DNA of 64,000 nucleotides from Linnemannia hyalina. Taxonomy: Eukaryota; Mortierellomycota; Mortierellomycetes; Mortierellales; Mortierellaceae. Both the position numbers and the translations under genes were made by a program. Location of the stretch: NCBI GenBank assembly GCA_019671135.1, contig JAHRHY010000009.1, positions 744,001-808,000 on the forward strand, written 5' to 3'. Each line of letters opens with the position of its first letter. The stretch's first letter is position 1. Below are positions 46,593-59,522 of this stretch, piece by piece. The notes under the pieces were generated by a model. That model did no database searches, was not told the DNA's origin, and worked only from the letters and a program-made list of their open reading frames with translations.

Positions 46593-49500
46593 ATAACGAG
46601 AAAAGCGTTAGTTGAGAGACAAGGAGGAAGAGATAAACCACCGCGTCTGTCTATCTGTTGTATGCAAAGCGAGTAACTCCACCTTCCTCTTCCCATTCAT
46701 GTGAGTCGTCTTTTTCCGTCTCATCCTTTTCTGTCCGTCTCTCTCTCCTTTTACCTTTGCATCCCCTCACGGTTTGTTTGTTTGTTTATTTTTGTTTGTT
46801 TGCTTTGCCTTTTGTTTCCCTTCTTCCTCTGCAAATTCAGCTCGCCTGGGTCCATGTTCTTTGTACTTTCCGGGTGGGAGATGGGATCATCGTTCTTCTT
46901 TTTCAATTGCGGTGCATCAAACCATTAGGCGTCTCAAACATCTTCCCACAGCTCAATCCTTCGCACTTTTCGAACTACACTGCTCTTTCTCTTTCTCTAT
47001 TCCCAGTCGTCGCTGTAGCTGACCCGGTTTCCCTCTCTTACTCCTTCTCAATACTGCCATTGGACCCACAGAATCAAGACAACAACCTGGACACAAAATG
47101 GTTTCCTGGACACAAAACGATTCCCTACAAACAAAATGAAATGAGTAGAGATAGAAAGAGAGAGAGAGTGGAGAAAACAAAATCCAGTGTTGGAAATGCC
47201 AACTGGATTAGGGGAATAATAAACAACAACAACAAGCCTGTCTGTACACCCAACTTGGTATGCATATGTGTGTGCTGCTGAAAAAAGTGTGTGGGAGGAC
47301 TTCAATTGGACAACAAGGTGTCGTTTTTTCTTCCTTCCTTTCTTCCTTTTTCCTTTATCCCCGCCTTTCCTATTCCTGTTGAAAAGCTGCACGTCTGTTT
47401 TTTCCTTCTTTTCATGTTCTTGTCCTTTTGAATTCACGAACTGAACACAAAAAAAAGCATAGCCGGACACAAGGAGTATTCTCGTTTTGTGCACGCACAG
47501 GACAACTTTGCACGAGAATCAAAGGAAACAAAAAGGAACAAGCCAATATGAAGAGAATGGATGAAAACCGCGCGGGAGAACAAAGTCCGGTCATTAAAAA
47601 AGAAACAAACTGCTGTTAAACGGGAAGACAAGAATAACAAGAAAAAGAGGGGAAGGGACATGAGGGTTGTTTGCCAGCTTCTAAGAAAAAAATGGAGGAC
47701 CCTTTGTCGATTGAAGCTTGGTCAGAGGATGAGAACCGGGTCCTCTCTCCATCTCTTCATTTTTGCAGTTGGAGCTTGATTGCCATTTGTGGGCATGGGA
47801 CAGCTATTCTTTGTCCCCGTGCATACCACAACTACGAATACACTCCGACTATTCTTATGAAACTTTCCTGCGTTCTTTGAACTTCCTGCCTCTGAACCGA
47901 ACAAAGCCAAAAAAAAAAAAAAAATCCTTGGGGTGAAAGAGCGAGCAAGAACATGAGTTCATTTGGGTCACAAGCAACATACCCCTTATTTTATTTGCAA
48001 TCCGGCGCGCCCAATATATGGTTCGGCATTGTTGGAGAAGAGAGGAAGAAGGCAAAGAGCACGCGCCAACTTGATCTATGAAATCACGTCCTAGTAAAAT
48101 AATCGGGATAGATGAGGGGATCGTTTGATTTGTGGAAGTATGTTGAGAGATATAAATAAGTGTCCATAACTTAACCACTGCTGACTAAGTCAATGACCTT
48201 TTGACCAGCCTTCTTTTCTTTACTTCTTTTGTTCTGTATGAACACAGGAGTGGTATGTCCTAGGGTTTTTTTTATGTTCGCGCCTGCAATGGTAATGTTG
48301 TGAAACACCACACTCGTGTCTTTTTACGCGTCAAGTATCAGTGAGTGAGACATCCACACACAACGCGTTTTGGAGCTTAAAGTAAGAAGTAGAATAGGTG
48401 AAGCGGAGGGCCGTGTCCGCGTGTGTGCGCGTGTAGTCATGGCAATTGTATTTTCTACACACGAATATTATCTTGATTCAGTTTTTTGTTGTCTTCGTTG
48501 CTTGTCGTTGTTTTTCGTTGATTCAGCTATGCATTTTTTTTTGTTTGCTTACGAAATAGATTGTGTACATCCAAGCTTGATCCCAATCATCACCCTTTTT
48601 GTCTTTCAGGGCTCAGCACTGGACTACCACAACCATCACTGCCACCAAAAAGACCCGAAAAATTAACGTTCCATCGCTCAATTAGCCGCTGCCATAAGCG
48701 AAGGCAACGTAACCTCTCGAACTAATCCTCCCCATTCTCGCTCAATTGAGTTTCTCTCTTTTACCTTTTCGTCCGCGGCATTACACATAGAACCCGTAGC
48801 CTATGGTAATACCTCTTGGGTTCCCCCGACCGTGTTTATTTTCGCCACACCTGTTATTTCTGCTTTTTCTATTCCCTGTAGTTGCTTGCGTCGATTTTTT
48901 TATCAATACCTTCCTCTTTCTCCCTGAGTTCCCGCCAACTCACGCCCTCGTACAGACGTGCATCCCACTTCCCACCCACCTTGCGGCGTCTAAAAAAGGC
49001 GCTGGATTTGGACTGGGTTCCCCATGGTCTGGGTCCAACTGGGAGGAAAAAAAACCGCCGAGGAGGGGACTAATTGCATCAAGCCTGAGTTTTTGTTCTG
49101 CATGCACACGTCTGCATCGTTTTCTTTCCTCCCGGTTCCCGCGTCTTTCTTTTCCTTTTCCCTTCCCCTTTCCCCTTCCCTCACTTTCTTTTTCGTACTT
49201 GAAAGGGCTTGATAATCGCGTAAAACTTTCAGATTATCGTCTTCTGTTGGTTTTTTGTTTGATCCGCTCCTTCCCACTCCACCCCGCCGCTGCCAACGCT
49301 CACTTGCCTTGCGTTTTTTTCCAGCCTTGTTTTTGGTTGGTTTCTTTTTCGTCTTTTCTTTTTCCATACTTTCTCTTTGTTCTCTCTCCTTTTGTCCGTC
49401 CAAATAGACAGTTATTTTTCTTTGTACACCCATGCAGGATATTCTCCCTTTTCACTGTTGTTTGTAGTTATTTGCTACTACATGAACGCGTCCGGAAAAC

Positions 49501-49958
49501 GAAACAAGGAACACACAGATAAAAATCAAAGTCCGAGGGTACTGATCCTCTCTATTCTTGTAACACCACCCTCCCCCACTCATACATACTCAATGGACAT
49601 TCATCCATTGCACTGTTTATACCTCGCTCCATTTACCCATATCTCTGTTCCCAGTCTCCCATCCCGCAACTGTATGTGTTGCTTAATTGGGCTTCTTTCT
49701 CCCTTGTGAGGCACCAATCAGGTATCACTCCCCCTGTTTTTTACTTTTTGGGAGGCCATGAAAAACAAAAACATACACAAAAAAAGGGACCAAGGGCCGT
49801 GCCCCCTCTTCCCCCATTATTTCTACTTTTTCCTCTCACTTCCTCTCTCTCACACACACACTACTCTATCTTTTCCTAACCGCACGAACGTGGGATCAAC
49901 AAAGATCTGACCTTCAATTAAGTGTGTTATGACGGAAAAAAAATGACCATGGAAGCCC

Positions 49959-49979
49959 AAAAAAAAAAAAAAAAAAAAA
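49959..49979. repeat. A21 homopolymer
   Basis: A run of 21 A on the plus strand in the gene-poor stretch. Confidence 0.9.
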
Positions 49980-50699
49980 GAAGGGTAGCCCGGGAAGAAA
50001 AATGTCGGGTCTAGATTCCCTTTGAGAGGAAGGGGGTGGGGGGTGGGGGGGAGCCAAGACCAAGCAATTAATTATTTCCATTCGACATTTTCTTTTTTTC
50101 CTCTGTTGTTGTTTTCTTTTTTCTTTTTTCTTTTTCCCCCTTCTTCATCGGATTAATAATCACAACCACAACGAGCTCCACCGCGCCAATACATTTCTAA
50201 GCGCGATTAACAATGGGAACCCACAACGGTCTTCACGCTTCGTTACTTTCTTCTGTATCATCATCTTGTTTGTTTTACCAAAAGAAAATCTTTACTTGAA
50301 CACGTTCTATCATTATTATTTTTTTGGGATGCAAAGTCGTCAACGCATCTTTCCACGACCAAATCAACCGAACACGACAATGGACCGCTTCACACAACTC
50401 AAGCACACACAAAGGAAAACTACGACGGACTTCATGCTTTGTCATTTATTTATTTTTTTGGTATCAACTCTCTCTTTAGTTTGCTAAAAACCAAAAAAAA
50501 CACAATCTTGGTATGTACACGTTCATCTCACAAAGGACAATCATCATCTTCTTTTTTTCGAAACGTGTTTTTTGGCATGCATGAACACAAAGGCAAATGC
50601 AAACAAGCCAAAAGGGAAAAAAAAGTCAACTAAGAAAACAAACCACAACGAAAAGAAACAAAAAAAAAAACAAACAAATCGAGAGAAAAACAAGTGCTG

Positions 50700-53600
50700 C
50701 TATCGTCCAACCCTCTCTTCACCGCCACGTCGCCATTGCTCCTCCGGTTTCAGTGTTCCGCCTTCATAGTTTACATAGAGCGTGTTGCTCCCTCTCCATC
50801 GTGTCGTCCTGTAGAATTGTTGATTCTGTAAAGAAGACGACGACGATGAAGATGATGAAGACTGTTGTTGTTGTTGCTGCTGCTCAGTCGGATCCCAGGA
50901 AGAGGAGGACGTGGCGATAGTGGAGGCTCTTGTGCCTGACAGAGAAGCTGAAAACAATGTTCCAATACCCGACTGAGACGACGAGGAAGAGGACGAAGAC
51001 GGTATCAGATGCAAAGTGGTGCTGTTTATCGGTCCTGAAACTCCCGAGCTCTCCATACCACTCTGCATATCCCTCGATGCGGGCAACATCACGCCACTCG
51101 GGAGGATGGATGGACCGACAATCGTGCCAAGTTGCTCTGTAGAGTGAATAGCAGGATCCGCTCGATTGACTGAAGACATCCCAGACCTCCCTATGATTCG
51201 TCCGTCCAAGGACGATGAAAACATATTCGAATCGACTGTAGAGGTGGCGGCGCTTGTGTTAAGGGATGCAGAAGATCCCAGCGGAAAGGTGGTCAGTGTT
51301 GATCCTGAGGAGGAAGAAATGGAAGAAGAGGCAGGAGGTAGAGGAGCGGTGACGGGATATTGAGAACTAGAAGAATAAGAGGAAGAAAAAGGATGCAATT
51401 GAGAAGCAGCACCGATTCCAGTCAGGTTGAAATGCTGGAATCCATTGGTCTCGTGGCTTGTTCTGAAGCTCGACCGAGAGCCTCTCGACATGGGAACGGC
51501 CACATGGAGACTGGATGCTGCGCTGGAAGTGGATATGAGGGACTGGTTGGGGTGGTTCTGCGGCTGCTGGCGCGAGGGCGGCGGTACAAACGTCGTGCCC
51601 GGGTATCGTTGAAAGCGGTCCTGCTCTCTGTCACCACTCACGGAGTGAGTCAAATATGCTTGCTCGAGTTGATATAGTCGCTGCTGTTGTTGTTGCTGTT
51701 GCATCTCCCATCGTCGCTGTAGTCCCATGATATGAGAGTTGTGGGCTCGGCGGATCTGATGCGCAATGGGCTCATTAACAAGAGGCTGAGCTGGCAAAAG
51801 TGGTGGCGTTCGATTCATCACTGTCGATTGGTGAGTTATGGATTGACTCGGAATTGACTGCTGCTCGCGCTGCAGCTGTTGTTGTGAATGGGTTTGTTGA
51901 AGCAGATGGTGTCGATGAACCTCAAGCAGCGAGTGATCTCGCCTTAGACCGTTGGCTCCGTGTCGATCTTGCTCGTTCGTCATTTCACCCTGTGCATGAT
52001 AGTGAGAATGTCCTTGCTCGTAGTCCCCGAATTCTTGTGGTGGACGGGACCTTGACTCAGCAGTGACATCAGCACCTGAGCGTGGCCACACAGAGCCAAA
52101 AGAGCTACTCGACTGCGTCAAGGTTGGCGCACCGCCACCGCCACCACCATCAATGTTCGATGACACTGCAGCTCCAGAGATCGACTCATCGTTCGAAGAT
52201 GTCCTCCTGCCATCTGTGCCTGCGTTCGCCACTGAGGAACCTAAAGTTGTACCGGCTGCACCGGGAGTCGATGCAATCATGGATATCCTGGGAACAGAGG
52301 CGTTCCCCCTTGTGACTTGAGGGTTGCTGCCCTGGTGGAATCCACCCATCTGGAACTCGGCCATCTCACGATCGTACTGCTCTAGTTCTCGTTCCCATTC
52401 CTGCTCTCGCCTCAGCAAAACGGTCATATCGGACATGACCCGTCGCCGCCGAACGCTGTCAGGGCCGTAGCGATTCCTGACATTGCCATATATGTAGTAG
52501 AAGCCTCCTGCTGAACTACCCTCGTTGTGAGGTGGAAGCATCCCCAATGACGGTGGGTCGCGTCGCATGGAAGTACTTTCCGGATCCTTATCCTCATGAT
52601 CCTGACCTTGGTGCCTCCGCTGTGGGTCGTCGCCTTCGTCATCGCTCCAGCTTTCGCCGTTTGGGTTGGTCATCCAGGACGCCTTCAATGAACGGTACCG
52701 ACCATTCTCATTCAACAAGTTGTCTGCTTGAGATATGTACTCCATACCCTCAAATGCCGTCCCTGTGCTCACCACGCGCGACCTGCCTTGACCACGAACC
52801 GCACCTCGATTCCAACTTGGGTCATCCCATCCAGTCCTCCGCCGCCGCCTCCTTTCAGTCCCGCTCATCCAATCCATGTCTTCGTCTCGATCGTCAAGGG
52901 CGTCATATGACGTCATGGATGACGCAGAAGATGAAGACGCGTATGACTCATTGCTTGAGTCTAGTGGGTTGCCGTTGCAGTCGAGGATTTCTGTGAAGGA
53001 AGGGTTATGACTAGGCTGAGCTCGCGAAGAAGACGCTGCATCCCGATGTCGCATGGCCGATCTTCCATCTTCGGTAAGGTCGCGCGATTCCGATTCCAGA
53101 TTTTGATCCGCTTGGTTTTCCTCCACTGACGATCCTGCTCGGCTCGTTCCTCGGCTGACGCTTGCATGGTTGACCATGCTTCGAGTATCGGTAGGAGCAA
53201 AGCGGCCCCACTGATATCTATCCGGATATGCCATCGGCGGATCCCGCTCGCCCATCAGTCGTAATACCCGCGCTAGTCTCGCCTGTCGGATCCGGGATGC
53301 CATGGACAATATGGAAGAATCAAAGCCTTGGATTCGTCGACCCGATGAGCCCAGGAGAGAGAATCCAAGAGTTTCCTCGCTCGGGGGAGGCAGAGGTGCA
53401 TTATGTGTGCCCGAGAGCAATGGACCTAACAAATCCAAGCGATCTGCCATCAAAGGCTCAAGAGGAATGTGGAGTGTAGGTCCGGGCTGAGTGGCCTGAC
53501 TATCAATTTCGATCGATGCAGGGTGTCCTACCGACTGTGATTCCTGTGCGACGTCCGTTGGGTCCGTCAAAGTGGACGAAATGATGGCCTCAGCTGCAGC

Positions 53601-55067
53601 AGAGGACAAAGAATCAGTCATGGATGCCATTGCTCGACCCAGGACAGAGTTGGCGACTTGCTCTCTCTGCATCGGGGTCTCCTCTTGATCCGCTTGAACC
53701 GCGAGTGAAGGCTGTAGGCGTAATTCGGTAGGCGCAAATGGAGTCTCTGCTGTATCTGATGCTGCTATAGGCACGGCCACAAAGTTTGAGCTATTCTGAG
53801 GTGTATCGTCAACAGCTGAGAGAAGTATGAGATATGTTAGTACACACTCACACATAAGAGTGCACCGCACAATAAATTCACATAGTGCGCCGTCAATCCG
53901 TACTCACCTGCTGAACTAGATATGTTTTGTGTGGTATCTTGGGTATTGAAGGCGACGACATCTGGGTGGTGAAGCCAGTCGTCTGATGATATGGATCCTG
54001 TTGAATAATCTCTTGTGGCATACCTCCTCCGAGGAAGTGCTGCTCGCGGAAAAGTAGACAAATTGCCGTTGGACATGTCGAGACTCTCGTCTGCACCCAA
54101 GGAGGACATCTCTGATGGTGCGAGCATGTGAGCAGGAGTGGTTGCAGATCGGGCGTCGTCGGTAAGTGTTGTCATAGAACCGGTCACGGGAGTGCTGTTA
54201 GAGCCCACGCGGATGGTGTCGGCTGCTTGGGGTGCAAAGTGGTCAAAAGCATGGTCGATGATCGCGCCTTGGAATGAATTCAGGACTTGGTTGAGAGCGA
54301 GACGAGTGTCTGAAGGGTATGGCCCTTGCGGTTCCATGGTAGTGAAGATTGAGGATTGGTAGGAGTGAGTTGGTTCCGAGATGTGCTCATTCATAGCAAT
54401 ATCTTGTCCAATGCGATTGTTGTTTATGCTGGCCTGGATCGTGCTGTTGTTATTGGTATTGCTGGTGTTGTTGTTGATGTTGTTGTTGCTATTACTGATG
54501 GTGGTGGGGGTGATTGTGGGGATATCCGAAGTGTAATCCATGGCGTTGCTAATGGTATAATTGTACTGCGCTTGGTGTTGGGCGCGACCATGTGCAAAGA
54601 CAGGATAGTCTTGTGGGTGTTCCAGGCCCAAGGGTGTGGAGGCCCTTAGTCGTTGAAGAGGTGTCAAGATAGGATCGGACGAGAGAAAGTGATGCTGCGA
54701 TTGATCTTCGTCCAGGGTAAGCGACAACGGCTGCGCCAAGAGCAAAGCACTCGGCGTCGATCCCGTGGTCCTTTCGCTGTCAAGATCGCGATCTCGATCA
54801 TGGTCTCGGACGTTCTGCGCCAGGCCCATGCGCTGAGCTGTGACTCCAACAGACAGGGGTTCGGGCGCGCTATTATTGGTTGCTGAGGCAGACGGCAGGC
54901 CTGTCGCAGACTGCGAACTTTGATGAATCGTCTCGATCGTCAAGTCGTCCAGCTGGATCGCTAAGATATCCAAGTTAGGGTCGGTGTTATCACGTGTCTC
55001 GTGGTGGCTAATTCCTGTGAAGATACTTGGGCTGGATGGTTCCTCCACACTCGTTGACTGTTGTTGG

Positions 55068-55101
<34 letters not shown>

Positions 55102-55255
55102 GAAACCGCCTTTCCAGTGCTGCATCGTTTGTTTCACTCGACTCGAACGGCAATGCTGCAGACAGTTGGTAGGGGGCAACTGGCACGACAGCCGCCGCAA
55201 CAGCAATGGGCGTCATTTCATTGTAACGATTCCTTTGTGCCGCCGGCGACGTCCT

Positions 55256-55291
<36 letters not shown>

Positions 55292-55702
55292 GATTTGTCG
55301 TTCACGTATGGCGAGGAGTAGGGATTCGTGCAGCTCTAAGGAGCTGTTGGAGAATGAACTGGAGTATGAAGGATAAATTGGTGTGTAAGAGACATGGTCC
55401 TGTTCGTCCCGACTACTGCTTAGACTACTCCCGAGGCTGTTGTGGGCCAGTCCGGCCTGGTCGAGGAGGCTTGTGGTGATGGCACCAGAAGTGGAAAAGA
55501 CGGTGGAGGTGGTGGTAGCAGTGGTAGTTGTGGTGGTGGTAGTTGCAGTGGTTGGGTATTGGACGTTGGAACTGTTCAGGTGCTCTCTTTGGAGGAGCGA
55601 TGGGAAGCTGGAGTAGGGAATGAAGGAGGAGGCGGCGGAGGAGGAGGCGGACGCTGAAGAGGACGAGGAGGGGGAGAAGGAGAAAGGGGTCCTCGAGGGC
55701 AT
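50700..55702 (-). CDS. Ser/Gln-rich protein of 1636 residues, unidentified
   Basis: Exons on the minus strand: 55702-53908 and 53815-50700, joined by a 92-nt GTGAGT to CTCAG intron in phase 1. I chose the start MPSRTPFSFSP at 55702; another in-frame ATG at 55783 adds 27 residues. Most of the protein is low complexity: poly-Gln (two runs coded near 55110-55070 and 55290-55257), poly-Ser, and poly-Asn. Islands that look constrained are GFDSSILSMASRIRQARLAR with MGERDPPMAYPDRYQWGRFA, GTAFEGMEYISQADNLLNEN with YRSLKASWMTNPNGESWSDD, GGFYYIYGNVRNRYGPDSVR with MTVLLRREQEWERELEQYDR, and the C-terminal RTTRWRGSNTLYVNYEGGTL. I recognise none. Composition suits a regulatory or condensate-forming protein, which is inference. 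Confidence 0.75.
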
Positions 55703-57145
55703 TATCTCTGTCCTGTCCAGGGACCGTGGGATTATGAATGGGGGCGGGGAGAGATAAAGGAGGAGGGGTGTGGAAGACAACAACGAAGAGACGGGCGAGG
55801 AAGATAAAGGGAAAAAATAGCAATAATAACGGGGGGCTGTGGGCTGTGGGTCGTGTTCGAATTGGTTGTATGAGGGTGGCAGTAGGTGAGAGACGAATGA
55901 GCCTGGTGTCTGGACTTTGTGCTCTTAAGCACGGTGTGACATGTGCGGGGACCAGCTTCTTCGGAAGGTAAAAAAAGACAGTCCGCGGAGTTTCTTGGCT
56001 GGTAAATGAGAGAGACAGAACAGAATGAGGAAGGTTAATGACATGAGGGTCAAGGACAGGGGACTTGCGACAAATGGTGCCGGGATGGAGACGGGTGGGG
56101 GTAGGGTAAGAGGAGGGCTACTCACGACAGGACGGGCTGAGAGAGAGTGTGTGAATGTAGTCGAATGCGAGTGAATGAACGAAAGGGAGGTGGAGAGCGT
56201 GTGTATGAATGCGAGTGTGAATGTGAGTATGGCAAAGGCAAAGGCAAAAAGGTAAAGGCAAAAAAGGCGCAACCACCTGAGGGAGGGAGGACAGACAGAT
56301 GTACTGAGCTGCACATGAAGGAAAGGCGAACCCTTTGGTGGTACATTTAAGGGTGCATTCACTTTGGCTGGGTGGGTGAATATGAACATGACCCCTCACA
56401 GTTCACTGAGTTCACAACTTCACACTCATCCAGTCAAGGTCAAAGGTCAAAGGTCAAAGGTCAAAGACAAATTAGAGTGTGAGCCCACTGCCAGATGGTT
56501 TGCTGCTCACCCACCTCTTCTTGTCATCTTGTCATCCACTCTGATTAATTCATATTTGATCCTCATTCTCACCCTACAGCAACATCCTCACCCACCCACA
56601 CCCAGCAATCCGTCTTCTCTGAATCCACTCCGTCCAGTGAGCCACTCTTCTCTCTCTCTCTCAACCTTCCTCTGTGTGTCTCTCCCGTCTCTCACCTCTC
56701 AACCGCGTGAGAGCATTCCTTGTTGAGCGAGAGAGGTAGACTAACATTTTTCAGGCACAGAGTGCAGGTTTTTTTTTATTTTTTTTTATTTTGCAGGGCT
56801 CCTGTCATTGTCGTCCTTCTCTCTTATATCTTTCGTCTCCTCATCCCCCTCCATTCATCCTCCCCTCATCCTCCCCTAATCCTCATCCTCATCCTCCCCT
56901 CATCCTCATCCTCCTCATTCTCCTCTTCCGCCTCCACCCTCTCTCCATTCCTTATACCCTCCCTTCCTCTCCCGTATACCCCCCTTCTTGCCTTTCACAG
57001 ACCAACGACTCCCTCCCTCTGCACTCCGCATTTTTATTTCTGTGCCTGAAAATTCATCCTTCTTCTCACCTCCTCCCTTGTTTCGGCTTTCACTGAACCA
57101 ACAACAATACCCTTTCCCGCCCTTTTTCTAACTATACAACAAAAA
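55703..57145. promoter_or_regulatory. Divergent intergenic region, 1.4 kb
   Basis: Separates the minus-strand Ser/Gln-rich gene from the plus-strand membrane gene. The left third is G-rich on the plus strand. Four perfect tandem copies of AAGGTCA lie at 56436-56463. The right part is strongly CT-rich (56800-57110) up to the ATG at 57146. Confidence 0.5.
56436..56463. repeat. Four tandem AAGGTCA heptamers
   Basis: Perfect direct repeats 56436-56442, 56443-56449, 56450-56456 and 56457-56463, in a region between divergent genes. Confidence 0.9.
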
Positions 57146-59112
57146 ATGACGGTCCCCCACCGAACCAGGGGCCAGTCGCCTATCCCGATTCTTTTCGCAC
57201 TGTTGTTCATATTCTTCGGCATCGCTTCGGCGCTCGACCCCCAATCTAGCGTAAGTCGCACAAAAAGCAGCTGGCCAAATATGTAGGCAAAAAAAAAAGT
57301 CTAGGCTGTTCAGTCAGCCAGCCAGAAGGCCAGCAGGCTAGACCAAATGAGTTGGTGCTAATATTTTTTGAGCCAAGGCATCGCACTTCGATTCCTGACT
57401 TTCAACTACTTGGTAACCGGGGATTACATATCGGGTTGGTTTGGATGTGGAGCACCGTTGACCAGGCATATTATTATTTTTTTGCTCAACAATCTGAAGC
57501 CTGCTCAAACTGCATCTGTTTTTTATCGCATCGGGAAGCGGAAGGAGTTTCTTGCTCGATAATTGTCACAGCAGCCTTCAATCGGCAAAGGCCTAACAAA
57601 ACATGCATGCTTGCTTACTCTCTTGTCTTGAAATTTACTGTATTTCGAGCAATACATGATACATGGGCTGGGGAAAAGAGGATTGAGAACCTCGTGCCTG
57701 AGAATCTATCGAAGGTCAAAAAGTTTCATGTTCTATTGTGTTCATGTTCATGCTCATGTCGATGCCCATGCATAGATCTTGAACTGCCTGATAGACTGAC
57801 TGGTGGCATGATTACTCCAACTTTTGGGGTCATTGTTATCATTATGTATCAATTTGTTTATGTGTAACAACTCATTTATTCGACCAATTTTGCCTTTATA
57901 CCCTCCTCAATATAACCACTTCAGGTTCCAACGGTAACGTCCAGTGTCTTCAACCCCGCATCCTTGCACCATCCTCCTCGACCCACCATAACCGGTTTTC
58001 ACAAGCGCCAAGTCGTTGAGATCCCACCTGTCGTGCCGGTAAGGATTTTCGATTGCCATTTCATCTCGAAAGCCATAATTCCCTCCTTTCTGTCTCTTTC
58101 TTTCTCTCCAGCAAAAAGAGCGGACGAGAACGACGAGGAACAGTGAAGAAACGGAGCAGCTCATATTTTTTTTGTTATTTTTCTCGGATACGCTTTTATT
58201 AATACCATCTCCTTTGTGCTCTAATCGTTCTTCTATGCCGATCGGATCTCCTTCTTTACCCTTTCTTTAAACGTTTAGGGAACAAACTCCTCAGCGGTCC
58301 CTCCTGCAAATACGACTTCATCGGCCCCACTTCCAATTACAACACCACCCACCAACACTACCTCACTCCCACCAGTGGCCAACAGTACTACTACCTTGGT
58401 CACCACAACAACAATCCCAACCACCGCCACCTCTGTTTCCGTGAACGCAACCTCCATCGCAATCTCGTCAACGGCTTCTGTTTCTCCGACCAATACTGGC
58501 CCAGCAGGCGACAATACTGGTATGGTCATTGGAGGAGGTGTTGTCGGAGGATTGGTCTTTGCCATCGGTCTCGCCCTTCTGGCTTTCCGTTGCACAATCA
58601 ATAGTCGCGAAAAGAAACGTCGTAACAAGGAGATGGCGGCGACCTTGGCCGAGAGCTTCGATCGCAGCGGAGGAGATCCAATCGCGTCTCCACGCAAGGG
58701 ATACATGGAGCTTGGAGATGGACCACCAACCCCTAATCCTGGACGAGGCGCCAATCTGTCGAGAAACGGATCACAGGACGCGTACTATGGCAAGGAAGGT
58801 GGCGGACAGGAATATTACAACTCGCATTACGTTCAGGAGCGCTACGGTGCTGCCAACACTGGTGGTGGATATTATGACGAGACAGAGCTGTCAGTCATGA
58901 ATGGCCATCCTGGCCGACCGGCGTCTCCTTTTGTGGGTAGGAGCAACTCGGACCACTCGATGGCTTATCCTCCCGCGAGTGTCTCGACTAATCATTATGC
59001 TGGTTATAATGAGTATGGACATAACGGAGAGAGCGACTACAATGGAGGACACCATGATGGCGGTGGGTACTATGGCGGAGGTGGACACGGAGGGCGGCCC
59101 CAAGGATACTAG
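57146..59112 (+). CDS. Single-pass membrane protein with Ser/Thr-rich ectodomain
   Basis: Exons: 57146-57250, 57925-58038, 58279-59112, all phase 0, giving 350 residues. A signal peptide is clear: a basic start, then IPILFALLFIFFGIASA with cleavage before LDPQSS. The ectodomain (about 30-145) is Ser/Thr/Pro-rich with NTT, NST and NAT glycosylation sites. One membrane segment follows (GMVIGGGVVGGLVFAIGLAL), stopped by RCTINSREKKRRNK. The cytosolic tail (about 180-350) is Gly/Tyr/His-rich and ends in YYGGGGHGGRPQGY. This plan resembles fungal wall-stress sensors (Mid2/Wsc type), but no WSC cysteine domain is present and no family is proven. The first intron is 674 nt. Confidence 0.8.
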
Positions 59113-59522
59113 ACCATACACCTTTGCAAAGAGAGGGAAGGAGAAGTTGTTCGTTAGATCCTCTGTCCTCTCCAAGTGAGTTTTACCCATTATCAATGTA
59201 ACATATCCTAAACAAGAAAAGCTTTGGTTGATGTGGCCTTGCCCGGCATACAATCTATTCTGCTGTCGTTCTTCTTGCAAACGCGGTAGTGACATGAGGT
59301 TCGCTAACTGAGAAAAGATAGATGTGGCTTGGCTCCTTCTCTCTCCTTCCCGTGACCAATCAGATCGCTTCCTCCCCTCCCCTCTTCCTCCCAGCCTCTC
59401 TTCGCGCGCACCTCGTTTCTTGCCCTTCCACCCCTTCGCCCTTCCTTTTTATCTTTTTTCTCCCTTTTCTTTATCCACCCATCCTCTCTTTTCTCCCGTC
59501 ATCTCCTGCCGACAAAAAAACT
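59113..59522. other. Intergenic, leader of the STRAP gene
   Basis: No gene seen. The final 150 bp are CT-rich, ending ACAAAAAAACT before the ATG at 59523. Confidence 0.5.

Larger units (their letters stand above)
44989..50699. other. Gene-poor stretch of 5.7 kb
   Basis: No protein gene found on either strand. Open frames here are short and made of CT- or A-rich low complexity. The stretch holds several homopolymers (T26 at 45571-45596, A21 at 49959-49979), an (AAC)n run at 46560-46592, long CT-rich tracts and a few G-rich tracts (50030-50050). It lies between two minus-strand genes. It may hold the promoter of the PP2C-like gene, a long 3' UTR and unannotated non-coding RNA. Confidence 0.6.

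Noticed and set aside
46658..47281. 207-codon open frame in the gene-poor stretch
   Set aside because: CT-rich low complexity, no motif, no splice partners, unlikely composition for a protein.
48803..49522. 239-codon open frame in the gene-poor stretch
   Set aside because: Phe/Leu/Ser-rich reading of a CT tract, with an equally open antisense Lys/Arg frame; looks like base composition, not coding.
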